Source: Mesodorylaimus sp. YZB2_4 (lineage: Eukaryota > Nematoda > Enoplea > Dorylaimida > Dorylaimidae). Taken from it: a DNA stretch of 64,000 nucleotides. The stretch spans positions 1-64,000 of the forward strand of contig JASANH010001403.1 of assembly GCA_030248295.1 (NCBI GenBank). Direction: 5' to 3'. Made by a program: the position numbers and the translations under genes. This document shows, in pieces, positions 61,063 to 64,000 of this stretch. Within the stretch, counting starts at the first letter, position 1, and each line of letters opens with the position of its first letter. The notes beneath the pieces were generated by a model that was given only the letters and a program-made list of their open reading frames with translations, was not told the origin of the DNA and did no database searches.

Positions 61063-61784
61063 TACACAGCTATGCTCGACTATGATTGACACAATACAGC
61101 AACACTGCGAAGCTTCGGCTCTTTCAAAAATGCGTATTCAGACTCTTGCAGCTGCGAAAGGGAACAATTCATGGTAATATTTTGGATTCACACTGCGAGA
61201 GTTATGCTGCTTGAGTGCAAGTTATGCACTCGAGAGAGACCTTCTCCTAGACTTTGTGCGGGTTTAGTTTTGCAACTTTAGACAGATCGAGTTTCATATA
61301 AAGTCTCTCCCTTCATTTCTACAAAAGATTCACATAGAAAAGACCTGATGTTAGATAGATAGATAGTTTATCATGGTCCCGAGCATCACAGGTGAGCACT
61401 AGCGCGCATGATCTTATAAAAACATGCGTGATAAAACACAATGAAGTAAATATTAAACAAATGTCATCGAGAAAATCTCTCTCTTAAAACACGAAAAACT
61501 AGCAGAAACGGCAACGTTAGATAAATTGTTCCGTAACTACCGTGGGGTTAAAAAATACCCCAAGATAACGATCAGTTTTACAACCAACCAATCCCACACC
61601 CACCCCCCCCCCAACCCACCCGGGGGCGCGCGCCCCCCAAAAAAAAAAAACCCAAAAAAAAAAACCCCCCCCCCCCCCCCCCCGCCGACAAAAAAAAACC
61701 TTAACAGTCGATGCCAGAAAAGACTGATCATGCGACTTTTTGGTGACGTTGAGGTAAGCGTAAGTGGCGGGCTTTTACTTTTCG
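61063..61784. other. Non-coding region with simple repeats
   Basis: TAGA tetranucleotide units lie at 61352-61367. At 61600-61690 blocks of C and A homopolymers follow each other (12 A, 11 A and 19 C among them). No gene is visible. The homopolymer block could partly be a sequencing or assembly artefact. Confidence 0.5.
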
Positions 61785-62330
61785 GCTTTTAACGCGAAGA
61801 TCTGTTTTGTGAGTGAAGTCTGAAATTGACGTTCCCAAAGTCGTGAATCCCATGATAAAACTTGTAGAACTGAGCCAACTTGAGCTGTTTCCGATAGTCA
61901 AAAAGCGAAGCCCAATTACAACGTTGTAAAATATCCGACGATTTGATCGACCAATCATTAAGGTAGAGACAAGCAGCGTATAATTGCGAGCGTTCCAAAT
62001 GTTCAATATCTTTCTTTAGTAATGGATCATAGGCACAAGATCCATAATTGATAACGGACTTTATACGCCTTTTATAAAAAAGTGCCCATAACCTCACGGT
62101 CGATGTTTCGGCCTAATTTTCGATGCAACGCCCCAAGCATCATACGGGCTTTTCTTGAAATATCAGTAACATGACCAGTAAACTGCATATTCGGTGTTCC
62201 ACTGTGGATCTGTATCAGGTCAGACAGTGAAAAACCCAGGTCATAATATAGTCTATGCAGCTGGGCTGGTAGGTTACTGTGCGAGTAAGATGACTGCAAT
62301 AGCACAAAACTCACAATCAGCTAGGGACAG
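61785..62330 (-). pseudogene. CR1-like LINE relic (reverse-transcriptase C-terminus)
   Basis: On the minus strand, two frames carry GHVTDISRKARMMLGALHRK, then KSVINYGSCAYDPLLKKDIE and NDWSIKSSDILQRCNW with YRKQLKLAQFYKF. This is the post-RT region typical of CR1/Jockey-type LINEs (LE-YGS-x-x-WDP, L-x-R-R-x-x-L-x-x-FYK). One frameshift joins the two; no other part of the element is present. Confidence 0.75.
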
Positions 62331-64000
62331 TTTCACAGTGCGATTCTAATTTTAGGTCGGGTACGAATTCAGGGCACTGTTTAGGGCAGCAACTTGGGGC
62401 AACACAATATCTGTCCTAGAGGTGCCTTATCCATAGATTTCGGCGCGTCGTAAGACATCACAATAAAAAGGAGACTTGATACATTTCAGCCGACCACAAA
62501 ATTTACCGCGGGGAACACATACTGTACGTGTGAGCTGGGCAACCATTACTAGTCGAAGTTTGCTGTATCTGACTAATATTACTATGTGTGTCACGAGGAC
62601 GCCTTGGCTGAGGCATGCTGGTTGACATTATATAAGATCTGTACGGGCCAAAGTGGGTTTATCTTATAAGCTTTACCATGGGTTTTATTATTTGGGGATC
62701 CTAGTTTTATACACAAAAACTAACCGTAATGTTAGTAGGCGAATGTGTCAACTACTGTACATCATTTCGTGTTTACAGTCACAGTCAAAATTTTGAATCT
62801 ACATACAGAGTTTTGTGTTTTTCGCTCTGTTTTACGGGATTCCATACCATGGGATCATGCTTGAACACTATCAGAAGTTAACCTGGACAATAAAGCGTCA
62901 ACCTGGACTTTTTTGACGCGCCGCGAAACTGTATTGTAATGCGCAGGTACGAAGGAACTAGCAGTAAATTCAAAAAAAATATGCTGAAAATCGATTTTTC
63001 CACAGAACTACGCTACCTGCGCAGAGGGAGAGAAGCACAACTGATGGGTAATGGGTCTTCGATCAAGTTCAGATCTTGTTGATCAGACCCTGGACAGCTG
63101 TTTGGTCCTTATTCGTGCGTGTGGCCAGAAACGCGTGTAGTAGTTACTTGATCACGCGTATGAGGTTTGATTTTATGTGTGTGTCTCCCTCCCCTGTCAA
63201 GTGCATGTATTTGCTTGGGTAAGGAGTGCAATGATGATGATGATGGGGTTCTGTTGTCCCTTTTTGGCCTTAATGGCTAAATATGGACGACAGAATTTTA
63301 GTTCAACTGAAAAAGAACCGGTTTAGCGGGTCGAGAGAGCTATGGCAAAGTGCCATAATTTTAAAAACGCCCAAAATTGCCCTGAAATTGCCATAGAAAG
63401 GAGCTCAAAAGTGCCCTAGATGAAGAGCGATTGCGCCTAGCAGGTCTGCTAGGGAATAAAGACACCAGAAAGTGTCTAAGGATATTTTCGAAGTCGTCCT
63501 AAACATAAAAAAGCGGACGAACCGCGGTGATCTCTGGTCGACCGCAATTCCCCCCCCCCCCCTATTCCTGTGGTACAACATGGGGGTGATGGGATATTCT
63601 TTTGACCCGCCACCCAGCCAGGCGTTTCGCGACGGCTGGCTCACTGGCGGTGTGACAATACCCCCCCCCCCCCCCCCGCCAAGCTGTACCTACCATAGAA
63701 AAAGGGGGAATCGCGAAGGAACTGCAGATCACTGCAGTTCCGCTGGCCTGACTCTGACCTTTTTTTAATTATGTGATCTTGATAAACCAAACAATATTAG
63801 CGAATAGAAATGAATTCGGCACCAATCTAGCAGCTGCTATCTCCTGTTTAATCTCACCCTGCCACGTTCAGCTTAGCTGCTTTATCTACATGCATCCTCG
63901 CTAGTCGAATACCCCTACAACGCGTTATTCTCAAAACAAAAAACATCCGCACACTAGCTCCCGCAATATAGTGTGGACATAGTTCTCCTCTCACGACTAG
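62331..64000. other. Non-coding region with poly-C tracts
   Basis: No supported gene. A run of 13 C at 63550-63562 and one of 17 C at 63661-63677 lie close together, and an ATG trinucleotide run lies near 63231-63245. A CAGTTTCACAG piece near 62330 resembles the end of the MITE at 23227. Confidence 0.4.

Noticed and set aside
61600..61690. Alternating poly-A and poly-C block as a functional element
   Set aside because: It looks like a low-complexity expansion or an assembly artefact; nothing supports a function.

Overview
The window is animal nuclear DNA. The visible genes have GT-AG introns, many only 55-85 bp long. The sequence is AT-rich and packed with eukaryotic transposons (MULE, pogo/Tigger, Tc1, CR1- and RTE-like LINEs, BEL/Pao and Ty3/gypsy relics, SINEs, foldback elements), and it contains no bacterial-style operon. 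The FkbM-type methyltransferases have the motif spacing I know from nematode families, and the gene style fits an ecdysozoan. A nematode is my best guess. A tardigrade or another small invertebrate cannot be excluded, and no species can be named.

Layout. 694-9708 (+) is a complete 11-exon gene for a CIP4/TOCA/FBP17-family adaptor (F-BAR, HR1, SH3), the best-supported host gene. 10.5-14.3 kb holds two copies of a SINE in opposite orientations, a MITE-like element with TA target duplications and a second tRNA-like repeat. 17840-18787 and 24258-25205 (both +) are two intronless genes of equal length for a membrane-anchored FkbM-like methyltransferase. They share a perfectly identical 453-bp core between diverged ends. 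From 26.4 kb on the window is mostly mobile DNA: an array-ended element (26.4-27.2 kb); a second one with an 8-bp target duplication, inside which another element with an RTE relic is nested (27.4-29.9 kb); a BEL/Pao gag relic; an apparently intact MULE with a 9-bp target duplication (35263-37283); a CR1-like LINE relic (38.1-40.4 kb); a gypsy integrase relic; an orphan histone H2A.X-like 3' end (45.6-45.9 kb); a foldback with two other relics inside (48.7-51.3 kb); another foldback (51.7-52.3 kb); a degenerate Tc1 (53.3-54.3 kb); and a four-layer nest at 55397-61062, where a Tigger contains a foldback that itself contains a second MULE and a second foldback.

How the parts relate. The most interesting pattern is that two MULEs with FLYWCH-like DNA-binding regions, and two elements without transposase, all end in inverted arrays of a short motif, and the motif differs in each element. 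I infer, without proof, that each motif is the binding site of that family's transposase. In the nest, removing the inner insertions at their target duplications restores the mirror arm of the host foldback, which confirms the insertion boundaries from this sequence alone. Host genes appear sparse. Apart from the adaptor and the two methyltransferases, most remaining open frames are decayed transposons or chance.
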